Source of the DNA: CALGFH01 sp036003705 | GTDB lineage: Bacteria; Actinomycetota; CALGFH01 | Reading direction: 5' to 3' | Length of the DNA: 64,000 nt | Assembly (NCBI GenBank): GCA_036003705.1 | Contig: DASYSE010000105.1 | Coordinates: 14,259 to 78,258, forward strand | Shown here: piece by piece, positions 36,991 through 45,715 of the stretch | Numbering within the stretch: position 1 is the first letter of the stretch | Layout of the letters: every line of letters starts with the position of its first letter | The notes under the pieces: generated by a model | The model's input: the letters and a program-made list of their open reading frames with translations, nothing else | Told to the model about the DNA's origin: nothing | Databases searched by the model: none | Program-made: the position numbers and the translations under genes

Positions 36991-37827
36991 TCAGCCGGTG
37001 CGCCAGGCGACGACGTCCGACCGGGCCGCCCGCCGGTCGAGCTCCAGCTGCGCCTCGGTGATCTGGCGGTCCAGCTCCCTGACCATGTGGGCCAGCAGGT
37101 CCCAGCCCTCGTGGGCGGCCTTCTCGACCCGGCGGCGCAGCCAGCCCATGGCCGAAGCCTCCAGCTCGGCCAGCTCCTCGTCGATGCCGGCGATGCTGGC
37201 CTCGACCTGGGCGATGCGGCGCAGGGTCCGCTCCAGCTCGGCCGCGGCTCCGCTGCCGGTCACGGACTCGGGGCTCCGCCGCCAGTCCTCCAGCAGGCGC
37301 TCGAGGGTGGCGACGTCGCCCTGTTCGTAGGCGAAGTTGGCCGCCACCATCAGGTTGGTGCGCCGCTCCCGCTCGACCGGGTCGCCGGCCAGGTCGGGAT
37401 GGATGCGGCGGGCCAGGAGGCGGAACAGCCGCTTGGTGTCGTCGTTGATCACCGGGCGCCGCTCCGGCTCCGGCTCGCGCTCGCCCCAGGCCCAGTTCTG
37501 CCCGCCGGGCACGCCCTGACCGGGATAGCGATCGGCCGGGCTGTCGGCGGCCAGGTCTGGGTCTGGCCGGCCGTTGCCGTCGCCGAGCTCGGCGGTCTGT
37601 TCCAGGCGTTCGGCCAGATCGTCGAGGCGCGCGTAGCGGGCGCCGAGCGCCTTGCGGTAGCTGGTCTCGAAGGCGTGCAGCTCGCCGCGGAAGGCGGCAA
37701 GGCCCCGCTCCCGGCCCAGCAGCTGCTCGGAGAGCAGCCGGAGCTGCGCCCTTCGGCGGACGAGCTCTTCCGCCCCGGGGCCGGGATGCCACTCGAGGGC
37801 TCCCGGGGCGCCGGACGTCCAGGTCAT
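36991..37827 (-). CDS. Coiled-coil protein with a central J-domain
   Basis: 278 residues. An N-terminal helical coiled coil (about 20-80), a Pro/Gly-rich linker, a J-domain-like segment (about 130-175) with KRLFRLLARRIHPDLAGDP holding the HPD motif that stimulates Hsp70, and a second long coiled coil (about 195-268). Unlike DnaJ there is no Gly/Phe region or zinc domain. Such proteins probably act as Hsp70 partners for a specific client. The C-terminal residues VVAWRTG stop just before an in-frame cupredoxin fragment. No partner gene is nearby. Confidence 0.72.
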   Translation of the reverse strand: MTWTSGAPGALEWHPGPGAEELVRRRAQLRLLSEQLLGRERGLAAFRGELHAFETSYRKALGARYARLDDLAERLEQTAELGDGNGRPDPDLAADSPADRYPGQGVPGGQNWAWGEREPEPERRPVINDDTKRLFRLLARRIHPDLAGDPVERERRTNLMVAANFAYEQGDVATLERLLEDWRRSPESVTGSGAAAELERTLRRIAQVEASIAGIDEELAELEASAMGWLRRRVEKAAHEGWDLLAHMVRELDRQITEAQLELDRRAARSDVVAWRTG

Positions 37828-37980
37828 CGGCCGGAGGCCCGTGGGGCGATCGGCGAGATCGGGTCCTTCACAAGGGCCAGACGTTACCCGAGCGCCCCGT
37901 CAGCCGCCACCCGTCAGGGTTCGGCGGGCTGGAACGGGTAGGCTCGGGTCTCACGCACCTGGCCAGATCGGGGGTCGCCC

Positions 37981-39156
37981 GTGGAGTTCCGCCGGATCAC
38001 GAACCTGCCGCCGTATGTGTTCACCATCATCGATGGGCTCAAGGTGGCGGCCAGGCGGGCCGGCGAGGACGTGATCGACCTGGGCTTCGGCAACCCCGAC
38101 CTGCCGTCGCCGGCGACCGCCGTCGACAAGCTGTGCGAGGCGGTCCGCAACCCCCGCAACCACCGCTACTCGGCCAGCCGGGGCATCCCCAAGCTGCGCC
38201 AGGCCGTGGCCGACCTGTACGCCAGGCGGTTCGGGGTGGCGCTGGACCCCGAATCCGAGGCGATCACCACCATCGGGGCCAAGGAAGGCTTCTCGCACCT
38301 GATGTGGGTGCTGCTGCAACCGGGCGACGCGGCGCTGGTGCCGTCGCCTTCCTACCCGATCCACATCTGGGGGCCGCTGTTCGCCGGCGCCGAGGTCCGC
38401 GAGATCCCGATCGGGACCGGCGAGGACTTCTTCGAGAACGTCAAGCAGGCCTACCGTTTCTCCTGGCCCCGCCCCCGGGTGATCGTGCTCTCGTTCCCCC
38501 ACAACCCGACCACCACCTGCGTCGACCTGGCCTTCATGCAGCGGATCGTCGACTTCGCCCTCGAGAACGAGGTCCTGCTGGTCCACGACAACGCCTACGC
38601 CGAGCTCGGCTTCGACGGCTTCCGCCCGCCGTCGATCCTGCAGGCCGAGGGAGCCAAGCAGTGCGCGGTCGAGCTGTACTCGATGACCAAGGCGTACTCC
38701 ATGGCCGGCTGGCGCATGGCCTACCTGGTCGGCAACGCCGAGGTCGTGCAGGCGCTGGCCAAGCTCAAGTCCTACCTCGACTACGGCGTCTTCCAGCCGA
38801 TCCAGATCGCCTCGACCGTGACCCTCAACGAGGACCCCGACCACCCCGAGCGGGCGCAGGCCATCTACCAGTCCCGGCGGGACGCCCTCTGCGACGGGCT
38901 GCGGCGGATCGGGTGGGAGGTCGACCCGCCGAGGGGCTCGATGTTCCTGTGGGCGCCGATCCCCGAGCCCTACCGGGAGCTCGGGTCGCTGGAGTTCGCC
39001 TCCATGCTGGTGAAGGAGGCAAGGGTGGCCACCTCGCCCGGCATCGGCTTCGGCCCTGGCGGCGACGGCCACGTGCGGTTCGCCCTGATCGAGAACGAGC
39101 AGCGCATCGGCCAGGGGATCCGCAACCTGCGCCGCGCCCTGGCCAAGCTCGGCTGA
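37981..39156 (+). CDS. Class I/II aminotransferase (AlaC / LL-diaminopimelate aminotransferase-like)
   Basis: 391 residues, GTG start. A PLP enzyme with the usual fold-type I marks: DLGFGNPDLPSP near residue 33, HRYSASRGIPKLRQAVADLY, PHNPTTT, DNAYAELGFDG, and the Schiff-base lysine in YSMTKAYSMAGWRMAY. The sequence resembles AlaC-type glutamate-pyruvate aminotransferases and the related LL-DAP group; I cannot separate the two by eye. TAGGCT at 37939-37944 may be the -10 box, giving a leader of about 30 nt. It is a single gene between opposing or unrelated genes. Confidence 0.88.
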   Translation: MEFRRITNLPPYVFTIIDGLKVAARRAGEDVIDLGFGNPDLPSPATAVDKLCEAVRNPRNHRYSASRGIPKLRQAVADLYARRFGVALDPESEAITTIGAKEGFSHLMWVLLQPGDAALVPSPSYPIHIWGPLFAGAEVREIPIGTGEDFFENVKQAYRFSWPRPRVIVLSFPHNPTTTCVDLAFMQRIVDFALENEVLLVHDNAYAELGFDGFRPPSILQAEGAKQCAVELYSMTKAYSMAGWRMAYLVGNAEVVQALAKLKSYLDYGVFQPIQIASTVTLNEDPDHPERAQAIYQSRRDALCDGLRRIGWEVDPPRGSMFLWAPIPEPYRELGSLEFASMLVKEARVATSPGIGFGPGGDGHVRFALIENEQRIGQGIRNLRRALAKLG

Positions 39157-39332
39157 GCGGCGGTCAGCCGTCTTCGGGTCGGCAACATGATCGACCCGTT
39201 CTACTCGTCCCAACTGCCGCTGGTTCGTCGACTCCAGCCAGGCGTCCCTGACCGCGTTCTCGGCCATGGCCAACGACGTCTGCTACTCGCCGGACGAGCG
39301 CTGACGAGGGCTGGCGCCCGGCCCCGGCGCAT
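39157..39332 (+). other. Intergenic stretch with a short protein-like end
   Basis: Within this gap one plus-strand frame reads CRWFVDSSQASLTAFSAMAN and on to DVCYSPDER and a stop at about 39303. There is no start codon or ribosome site before it. It may be the last piece of a lost gene. I do not recognise the family. Confidence 0.25.
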
Positions 39333-39350
39333 GGTTACCTTCCGGTAACC
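39333..39350. promoter_or_regulatory. Perfect inverted repeat GGTTACC-N4-GGTAACC (operator candidate)
   Basis: Two 7-bp arms with a TTCC centre lie 25 bp before the GTG of the acyl-CoA dehydrogenase gene. Length and symmetry fit a TetR-type dimer site, the usual class of repressor of fatty-acid genes. No TetR gene is in the window. Confidence 0.6.
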
Positions 39351-39374
39351 ACTGCGCTCTGGGGGTCGGATGGG

Positions 39375-40532
39375 GTGGACTTTCGCGAGACGGCCGAGCA
39401 GGCGATGCTGCGCGAGGCGGTGGGAAGGATCGCCGCCGACTACGGGCACGAGTACTTCGCGGCCAAGGCCAGGGCCGGGGAGAAGACCACCGAGTTGTGG
39501 AAGGCCGTGGGGGAGGCCGGGTTCGTTGGCGTGAACCTGCCCACCGAGCACGGCGGAGGGGGCATGGGCATCAGCGAGCTGGCCATCGTCACCGAGGAGC
39601 TGGCCGCCAACGGCTGCCCGCTGCTGCTGCTGATGGTGTCGCCGGCCATCTGTGGCGCCCTGCTGGCCCGCTTCGGCACCCCCGAGCAGCGCCGGCGCTG
39701 GCTGCCGGGCATCGCCTCGGGCGAGCGCAAGATGGTGTTCGCGATCACCGAGCCCGACGCCGGGTCCAACTCCCACAAGCTCGACACCACCGCGACCAGG
39801 GCCGGCGACGGCTGGCGGCTCTCGGGCCGCAAGTGCTACATCTCGGGGGTGGACGAGGCCGACGCCGTGCTGGTCGTCAGCCGCACCGGCGTCGAGGAGG
39901 GCAGCGGCCGGGGACGCCTGTCGCTGTTCATCGTCGACACCGACGCCCCCGGTCTGCAGGCCACCCCCATCGACCTGGAGGTCAACGCCCCCGAGCGTCA
40001 GTTCCTCCTGTTCCTCGACGACATCCGGGTCGACGGCGACCGGCTGCTCGGCGAGGAGGGGGACGGGCTGCGCCAGGTCTTCCACGGCCTCAACCCGGAG
40101 CGGATCATCGGCGCCGCCGCCGGCAACGGCATCGCCCGCTACGCCCTGGCCAAGGCCGCCGCCTACGCCAACCAGCGCCAGGTCTGGGACGTGCCCATCG
40201 GTGCCCACCAGGGGCTGGCCCACCCGCTGGCCGAGGCCAAGATCGAGGTAGAGCTGGCCCGCCTGATGACCCAGAAGGCCGCCTGGGCCACCGACGCCGG
40301 CGTGCCCGGCGCCGGCGAGGCCGCCAACATGGCCAAGTACGCGGCCGCCGAGTCGGCCCTCAAGGCCGTCGACGTCGCCATCCAGATCCACGGCGGCAAC
40401 GGGTTCGCCGCCGAGTACGGCATCGCCGGCCTCTGGTGGATGGCCCGGGTCCTGCGGACCGCCCCGGTCAGCCGGGAGATGATCCTGAACTACGTCGCCG
40501 AGCACTCCCTGCGGTTGCCCCGCTCGTACTGA
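39375..40532 (+). CDS. Acyl-CoA dehydrogenase
   Basis: 385 residues, GTG start (MDFRETAEQAMLREAV). An FAD enzyme that makes the alpha-beta double bond in acyl-CoA. N-terminal helical domain, middle beta domain with MVFAITEPDAGSNSHKLDT contacting FAD and substrate, and C-terminal helical domain with QIHGGNGFAAEYGIAGLWWM. The usual catalytic Glu region cannot be pinned down by eye. The gene is followed after 10 nt by the FAD oxidoreductase reading frame, so the two share a transcript. An 18-bp palindrome upstream is a likely operator. Confidence 0.9.
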   Translation: MDFRETAEQAMLREAVGRIAADYGHEYFAAKARAGEKTTELWKAVGEAGFVGVNLPTEHGGGGMGISELAIVTEELAANGCPLLLLMVSPAICGALLARFGTPEQRRRWLPGIASGERKMVFAITEPDAGSNSHKLDTTATRAGDGWRLSGRKCYISGVDEADAVLVVSRTGVEEGSGRGRLSLFIVDTDAPGLQATPIDLEVNAPERQFLLFLDDIRVDGDRLLGEEGDGLRQVFHGLNPERIIGAAAGNGIARYALAKAAAYANQRQVWDVPIGAHQGLAHPLAEAKIEVELARLMTQKAAWATDAGVPGAGEAANMAKYAAAESALKAVDVAIQIHGGNGFAAEYGIAGLWWMARVLRTAPVSREMILNYVAEHSLRLPRSY

Positions 40533-40542
40533 GAGAATCGAG

Positions 40543-41932
40543 GTGGCCGACCCGTCCTTCTACCGCAGCCGTTCGCTCTGGCTGGACCGGCTGGAGGGCG
40601 ACCCGCTGGTCCCGCGGCCCGCGCTTCCCGGGCGGCTCGACGTCGACGTCGCCATCGTCGGCGCCGGCTACACCGGGTTGTGGACCGCCTACTATCTGCG
40701 CCGGGCGGACCCGGGGCTGCGGCTGGCGGTGGTGGAGCGGGAGGTCGCCGGCTTCGGGGCCTCGGGACGCAACGGCGGCTGGTGCTCGGCGTTCATGGCC
40801 ATGGACCGGGAGAAGCTGGCCCGGCGGGCCGGGCGGGACGCCACCGTCGCGCTGCAGCGGGAGATGTTCCGGACGGTGGACGAGGTCGGCCGGGCCGCCG
40901 AGCGGGAGGCATCGACTGCCACTACCTCAAGGCCGGCGGCTGCAGCTGGCGACCTCGCCGTTGCAGCTGGCCCGCCTGGAGGCCGGGGTCGAGCATGGCC
41001 GCCGCTGGGGGATGGAAGAGTCCGACCAGCGGCTGCTCGGCCCGGGCGAGGCGGGGGAGCGGGTGCGCGCGGCCGGAGTGCTCGGCGCCGCCTGGACGCC
41101 GCACTGCGCCACCGTGAGCCCCGCCCGTCTGGCCCGCGGCCTCGCCGAGGTGGTCGAGCGGCTGGGCGTCCCGATCTTCGAGTCCACCTCGGTGACCCGC
41201 ATCCGGCCTGGCCGGGCGGACACCCCGGCCGGCCAGGTGCACGCCGAGGTGGTGGTTCGGGCCACCGAGGGGTACACGGCGACCCTGCCTGGGACGCGCC
41301 GGTCGGTGGTCCCGCTCTACTCGCTGATGATTGCCACCGAGCCGCTGCCGGCCACCGTCTGGGACCAGATCGGCTGGGCTGGCCGGGAGGCTGTCGCCGC
41401 CGGCGGCCACCTGTTCGTCTACGCCCAGCGCACCCGCGACGGCCGGATCGCGTTCGGCGGGCGCGTCGACCCCTACCACTACGGGTCGAGGATCCGGCCC
41501 GACCACGATCGGGACGAGCGCGTCCACGCCCGGCTCCAGGCCGCCCTTCGGCAGCTGCTGCCCCAGGCCGCCGGGGCCCGGATCAGCCACCGCTGGGGCG
41601 GGCCGCTCGGCATCCCCCGTGACTGGACCGCCTCGGTCGGCCTTGACCGCCGCAGCGGGCTGGCCTGGGCCGGCGGCTACGTCGGCGACGGCGTGGCCGC
41701 CGCCAACCTGGCCGGCCGCACCCTTGCCGACCTGATCTGTGGCAACGACACCGAGCTGACCCGCCTTCCGTGGGTCCACCACCGCTCCCGCCCCTGGGAG
41801 CCGGAGCCGCTGCGCTGGCTCGGCATCAACGCCGCCCGCCTGCTGGCCGCATCCACCGACGCCGCCGAGCACCGCACCGGCCGACCAGCCCGGCTCCGCG
41901 GCAAGCTGCTGTCGCTGTTCCTGGGCGAATAG
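40543..41932 (+). pseudogene. DAO-family FAD oxidoreductase interrupted by two frameshifts
   Basis: The GTG at 40543 opens a normal DAO-type N-terminus: DVDVAIVGAGYTGLWTAYYL (dinucleotide loop) and GFGASGRNGGWCSAF. The frame is lost near 40908, where CGG GAG G-C ATC GAC lacks one base; the correct reading continues for about 11 codons as GIDCHYLKAGG and is lost again near 40938, after which LQLATSPLQLARLEAG leads through to GGYVGDGVAAANLAGRTL and the stop at 41932. Both sites look like GGG reduced to GG. Joined, the protein would be about 463 residues, a full-length amine or glycine-type oxidase. Either the gene is dead or the sequence has two indel errors. Confidence 0.8.
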
Positions 41933-42014
41933 CCCGATGTCAACGAGCCGACCAGCCCGGCTCCGCGGCAGGCTGCTGTCGCTGTTCCTCGGCGAATAGC
42001 CCGATGTCAACGAG
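41881..42014 (+). repeat. 67-bp tandem duplication across the stop of the FAD oxidoreductase
   Basis: Bases 41881-41947 and 41948-42014 are two adjacent copies of a 67-bp unit, differing at a few positions (GCAAGC/GCAGGC, CTGGGC/CTCGGC). The unit carries the last codons, the TAG and 15 bp of downstream sequence. Since the first TAG comes first, the protein end is unaffected. Confidence 0.9.
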
Positions 42015-42041
42015 CTGACGGACGCGGTGGGCGAGGTTTGG

Positions 42042-42047
42042 GATACT
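42042..42047 (+). promoter_or_regulatory. -10 element GATACT before the GAF-domain gene
   Basis: GATACT is followed by 7 nt and the ATG at 42055, without a ribosome site between them. This is the same geometry as the other leaderless candidates, although the first base is G. Confidence 0.4.
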
Positions 42048-42054
42048 TCGCGGC

Positions 42055-42900
42055 ATGACGCCAACACCGCCGCTAGCCGGGCAGCCGGGCTCCGATGCCG
42101 GCATGGTGGCGGCCGTCGAGGCGCTGCAGCCGGCGGCCAGGCGGCGGAGCCGGCTGCGCGCCTACCTGGTCGCCGAGGCGGGGGCGGTCGCGCTGGGGTA
42201 CACCGTGGCGGTGCTGCGGGACGGGGCGCCGGCGACGACCGGGCGGTGGGGGCTGGTGGTGGCCGGGGCGGTGGCGGTGGCCGTGCCGCTGTGGATCAAG
42301 TCGCGGCGGGAGCTGCGGCAGGAGGCGGAGACGCGCTCGGCCGAGACGCTGGCGATCGAGACCGACGCCAAGCTGCGGCTGGTCGTCGGCGACGTGATCA
42401 CCCCGATCGCCGAGGTCGTCGGGCGGGTCCACCAGGTCTCGGGCAAGGGCGAGCGCGAGGCGCTTCGCGGACAGCTGAAGCAGCTGGTGGTGGAGGCGGC
42501 GGCCAGCCTCTGCGACGGCGAGCGGTCCAGGGCGACCTTCTTCGAGCTGCAGCGGGGCGAGATGCGGGCGGCGGCCTGGTTCGGCCGGGGCGACGCCCCC
42601 AGCACCGTGTTCACCGACGACCCGGACGACCGGCGCGGCCAGGAGGCGCTGCTGCTGGTCCGCTTCCACGACTACCTGCTGGTCGACGACGTCCGTGCCG
42701 AGGAGCTGCCACGCGGCGCCGAGCCGAGGCCCGGCGCCGGCTACCGGTCGTTCATCAGCGTCTCGGTGTTCTGCGGCGAGCAGAACCTCGGCATGCTCTC
42801 GGTGGACGCGCCAGAACCGCACGCCTTCGACGAGACCGACCTGAACGTCATGCGAGCGATGGCCCAGCTTCTGGGAGCCGGTCTTGTCGCCACCCGATGA
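42055..42900 (+). CDS. Membrane protein with two helices and a cytoplasmic GAF domain
   Basis: 281 residues. Two hydrophobic helices (about 36-54 and 64-80) form a hairpin in the membrane. A short coiled region (SRRELRQEAETRSAETLAIE) leads to a GAF domain (about 120-278: FFELQRGEMRAAAWFGRG, then FISVSVFCGEQNLGMLSVDA and FDETDLNVMRAMAQLLGAG). GAF domains sense small ligands or redox state. No output domain follows, so it may act through a partner. The next short gene is 43 bp downstream. Confidence 0.75.
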   Translation: MTPTPPLAGQPGSDAGMVAAVEALQPAARRRSRLRAYLVAEAGAVALGYTVAVLRDGAPATTGRWGLVVAGAVAVAVPLWIKSRRELRQEAETRSAETLAIETDAKLRLVVGDVITPIAEVVGRVHQVSGKGEREALRGQLKQLVVEAAASLCDGERSRATFFELQRGEMRAAAWFGRGDAPSTVFTDDPDDRRGQEALLLVRFHDYLLVDDVRAEELPRGAEPRPGAGYRSFISVSVFCGEQNLGMLSVDAPEPHAFDETDLNVMRAMAQLLGAGLVATR

Positions 42901-42943
42901 AGCTGGCAGTGTGGTCCGGGAGGCCGGACAAGGAGGCAGGGCC

Positions 42944-43123
42944 ATGATGCGGGGCCAGGTGGTTGCGGAGGAGGCCCGGGCCTGGACAGCGGGGCTGTTG
43001 CTGGCCACCGACTACTTCGCACAGGCCAGGCGGGAGGCCGTCGCCAAGGCGAGCGCCGCCATCCGCGGCCGCCTGCAACGTCACCAGCAGGCTATGTCTG
43101 AGGATCGCGAAACGTCACGGTGA
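42944..43123 (+). CDS. Small protein of 59 residues, unknown function
   Basis: ATG at 42944, 6-10 nt after a strong AAGGAGG ribosome site, starting MMRGQVVAEEARAWTAGLLL. The product is a mostly helical, Ala/Arg-rich chain with no membrane segment. The ribosome site argues that it is translated. Its last 32 bases overlap the 3' end of the opposing DUF4230 gene. I do not recognise a family. Confidence 0.5.
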   Translation: MMRGQVVAEEARAWTAGLLLATDYFAQARREAVAKASAAIRGRLQRHQQAMSEDRETSR

Positions 43124-43808
43124 CGTCGGTGTAGCCGAGCGAGCGGAGCATGCTCTGCAGCATCGCCCTGGTGTTCTGCTCGGCCCTTGCCACCAGGTCG
43201 CTCTGGGCCGCCGCGGCCTGCATCTTGGCCTGGGCGAGCCGGTAGAGCTCGCGCTCGCTGGTCGGGTTGTCCGACAGCACCGAGCCGAGCCGGTCGAGCA
43301 GCCCCCGATCCCTGGAGAACACGCGGCTCTGGTCGGGGTCGACCCGGGCCCGGGTGAGCCTTGCCCGCGGCAGGGTGATCTCGGCCCGCCTGCCGTCGCC
43401 TGAGACCTTGATCGCGCCCTCGCCGAGGGTGGAGAAGTCGACCTCGGCGTCGACGCTGCCGCCGGCCACGAACAGGGTCCGCTGGCCCTTGATGATCAGC
43501 GGGATGCCCCTTGGGCCCTCCTCCAGGTCGACCACCACCTGGAAGTTGCCGCTGGCGGCCTTGTACACCTCCAGGTCCTCGATGGCCTTCAGCAGCACCG
43601 GCTGGCTGCGGTCCAGCTGCCGTGCGGCGAACGGGTTGGCGAACGACGGCCACAGGCGCAGGTCGGTCAGGCTGGAGACGGCCAGGAGCACGACCAGGAC
43701 GAGCACGATCCCGGCGGCCAGCAGGACCGGCACCCGCCGGCGGGGCGGGCGCCACCCGGGCGGTCCGTCGCCGCCCCGCGGCTGCGTCCACTGACGCTGG
43801 GTTTCCAT
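43092..43808 (-). CDS. DUF4230-family membrane-anchored protein
   Basis: 238 residues. A proline-rich cytoplasmic start, one transmembrane helix (about 27-46, VPVLLAAGIVLVLVVLLAVS), then an extracytoplasmic DUF4230 domain (about 65-235) with LKAIEDLEVYKAASGNFQVVVDLEEG and SDNPTSERELYRLAQ. DUF4230 proteins are widespread and uncharacterised. The start ATG has TAGGCA and 6 nt before it, close to the leaderless pattern. Its 3' end overlaps the small gene at 42944 on the other strand, and the acyltransferase gene lies 9 bp upstream on the same strand. Confidence 0.85.
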   Translation of the reverse strand: METQRQWTQPRGGDGPPGWRPPRRRVPVLLAAGIVLVLVVLLAVSSLTDLRLWPSFANPFAARQLDRSQPVLLKAIEDLEVYKAASGNFQVVVDLEEGPRGIPLIIKGQRTLFVAGGSVDAEVDFSTLGEGAIKVSGDGRRAEITLPRARLTRARVDPDQSRVFSRDRGLLDRLGSVLSDNPTSERELYRLAQAKMQAAAAQSDLVARAEQNTRAMLQSMLRSLGYTDVTVTFRDPQT

Positions 43809-43817
43809 ACCCTGTGC

Positions 43818-44411
43818 CTACCCGCCGTGACCGGTTGCCGAACTTCGTGCCTCGAGGGTACCGCCGTCGGCCAGCCGCCAGGTGCGGCCGCAGACGCAGC
43901 CGAGGTCGTCAGGGAGGGTCCGGCCGCAGCGGCAGGCCCAGCCGGTCTGCCGGGCCGGGTTGCCGACCACCACCGCATGGTCGGGGACGTCGTTGGTGAC
44001 CACGCTGCCGGCCCCGACCATCGCCCAGCAGCCGATGGTCAGGCCGGACAGGACGGTGGCGTTGGCGCCCACCGTCGCCCCGCGTCGCACCAGCGTGGCC
44101 AGCCAGCCCACCGGGCCCTTGGGGAACGGGGCGCGTGGCCTGGCGTCGTTGGTGAATACCGCATGTGGCCCCAGGAACACCTCGTCCTCGACCGTGACCC
44201 CCGACCACAGCAGCACGCCGTTCTTGATGGTGACCGAGTCGCCGACCACCGCCCCGCCCTCGACGTAGGCATGGTCGCCGACGTTGCAGCCAGCGCCGAT
44301 CCGGGCACCGGCCAACACATGGGCGAACGCCCAGATCCGGGTCCCGGGGCCGACGTCGTCGCTCTCGCACAGCGCCAACGCATGCACGAACACCGACGGG
44401 TCCCTGGCCAT
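43818..44411 (-). CDS. Hexapeptide-repeat acyltransferase (sugar N-acetyltransferase type)
   Basis: 197 residues. Left-handed beta-helix repeats run from about residue 15 to 150 (for example DDVGPGTRIWAFAHV, GCNVGDHAYVEGGAVVGD, GATVGANATVLSGLTIG). The overall form resembles WbpD/FdtC-type acetyltransferases that acetylate amino sugars for surface glycans. A C-terminal extension has two Cys pairs, WACRC and GCVC, which suggests a small zinc site. The ATG overlaps the pattern TAGCCT-6 nt-ATG, so the mRNA may be leaderless. It precedes the DUF4230 gene by 9 bp. Confidence 0.85.
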   Translation of the reverse strand: MARDPSVFVHALALCESDDVGPGTRIWAFAHVLAGARIGAGCNVGDHAYVEGGAVVGDSVTIKNGVLLWSGVTVEDEVFLGPHAVFTNDARPRAPFPKGPVGWLATLVRRGATVGANATVLSGLTIGCWAMVGAGSVVTNDVPDHAVVVGNPARQTGWACRCGRTLPDDLGCVCGRTWRLADGGTLEARSSATGHGG

Positions 44412-44417
44412 CAGGGG

Positions 44418-44423
44418 AGGCTA
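44418..44423 (-). promoter_or_regulatory. -10 element TAGCCT before the acyltransferase gene (leaderless candidate)
   Basis: On the minus strand TAGCCT, then CCCCTG, then the ATG at 44411. Spacing and sequence match the other TANNNT elements in this window. Confidence 0.5.
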
Positions 44424-44430
44424 CCAGTCC

Positions 44431-44485
44431 GGTCCCTGGTCAGGCACGGCTCAGTACGACCACCGCGTCCCGAGGGCCAGGGACC
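44431..44485. other. 9-bp inverted repeat GGTCCCTGG / CCAGGGACC with 37-nt loop
   Basis: The arms are 44431-44439 and 44477-44485. It lies between the stop of the gene at 44627 and the start of the acyltransferase gene, both leftward, so it could end the upstream transcript or control the downstream one. The 215-bp gap also contains a minus-strand run MLVAATAVLTGSLALG that looks like a membrane helix but has no ribosome site. Confidence 0.4.
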
Positions 44486-44626
44486 CGGTCAGAACGGCGG
44501 TGGCGGCGACGAGCATGGTATGGCCATGCTTCGGAAGCCCTCTGGTCCAGCCAGCCTCAATCGCCGTAGCTCCCGTTGAGGCATATGGCGTCGCAATGCG
44601 AATCGCCAGCGGTTCCGTCCCGCCCG

Positions 44627-45715
44627 CTAGGGCGCCGGCGCCAGGGTGGTGTCGGTGGTCGTCGGCGCGGCGGTGGTCGGGGTCGTCGTCGGCGCGGTGG
44701 TGGTCGTGGTCGGTGGCCGGGTGGTCGGGGTGGTGGTCCCGGCGCCGCCACCAGAGCTGGGCTTGCCGGTGGTGGTCGTCGCCCTCCGTTCGGTGGTGGT
44801 CGTTGCCAGCCGCGCGCCCGAGATGCCACGGAAGACGTCCGTTGCCGGGGAGCCGACCGGGGCGGCGGTCGACCCGGGGGCGCGCCTGGGGCCGGTGACC
44901 GACGGGGCCCGGGACTCGTCCGGAGCGATCGTCGGTGCCGGCGAGAACCCCGTTCCCAGCGCATCGCAGCCGGGGCCGCATTGGCCCTGGGCGGCCAGGG
45001 CGAAGGCGACCGTGAAGGCGACCAGCGCAAAGACCGAGAACCCGGCGACCCGGACCCGGCGCCGGGCCTGCCAGCCCTGGGTGAGCGGCAGGAGCATCCG
45101 CTGGGCCCGCTCGACGATCCCGCCGCTGCCGGGCGTCGCCGCCACCGGGCCCGGCCGGACCGGCGCGAGGCGGGCGGCCGCCTTGGGGTCCAGCGCCCCA
45201 GGGGCCTTGGCAGCCGGCGATCCGGGCTTCGCCGCCGCGACGGCCGCTGGCGCCACGGCCATCCCGGCTCGCGCTGGGCCGGCGGCCACCGCCGCGGCCA
45301 CGGCCGCGGCGGCCGCCACGGCCGCCGCCACGGCCGGCCGGTCGGGGACTGGGATGGCGAGCGCGGCACCGAGGTCGTCGGCCGAGAACGGGCGGGCCAG
45401 GAGCGTGCAGGCGTCGTCGGGGCGTAGCTCGCCGCCGTCGTCGCCCTTGCCGACCAGCACCACCAGCGGCCCCAGGTAGCGCCGGCGGACCTGTCCGATG
45501 GCGGCGGCGCGGTCGTCGCGGGGCAGGTCGAGCACGACAGCGTCGGTGGCCTCGAGCTCCCGCCCCTCGGCCAGCTCGCGGAGGGAGCTCAGGCGGCGGA
45601 GCCGGTCGGAGCGGTCGAGCAGGCGGCTGAGCACGGCGGCGAGCCCGGCGCTCTCGGAGAGGAGCAGCACCCGGCGTGGCGGGTAGCGCTCGCCGTGTCT
45701 GGGCCCCCTTGTCAT
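44627..45715 (-). CDS. Membrane protein with degenerate receiver-like domain and Thr-rich outside tail
   Basis: 362 residues from the ATG at 45715 (GCAGGG before it); an ATG at 45727 is an alternative. Residues ~15-118 resemble a receiver domain: RRVLLLSESAGLAAVLSRLL, then VVLDLPRDD in the place of the phospho-acceptor loop, and LLARPFSADDL with Arg where the conserved Lys should be. An Ala/Val/Pro linker of ~100 residues follows, then one transmembrane helix (about 235-257), and a Ser/Pro/Thr-rich extracytoplasmic tail ending in a long run of Thr. The same order and the same D-L/M-P and R-P changes occur in the much larger protein at 14203-17619, so they form a family. Confidence 0.6.
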   Translation of the reverse strand: MTRGPRHGERYPPRRVLLLSESAGLAAVLSRLLDRSDRLRRLSSLRELAEGRELEATDAVVLDLPRDDRAAAIGQVRRRYLGPLVVLVGKGDDGGELRPDDACTLLARPFSADDLGAALAIPVPDRPAVAAAVAAAAAVAAAVAAGPARAGMAVAPAAVAAAKPGSPAAKAPGALDPKAAARLAPVRPGPVAATPGSGGIVERAQRMLLPLTQGWQARRRVRVAGFSVFALVAFTVAFALAAQGQCGPGCDALGTGFSPAPTIAPDESRAPSVTGPRRAPGSTAAPVGSPATDVFRGISGARLATTTTERRATTTTGKPSSGGGAGTTTPTTRPPTTTTTAPTTTPTTAAPTTTDTTLAPAP

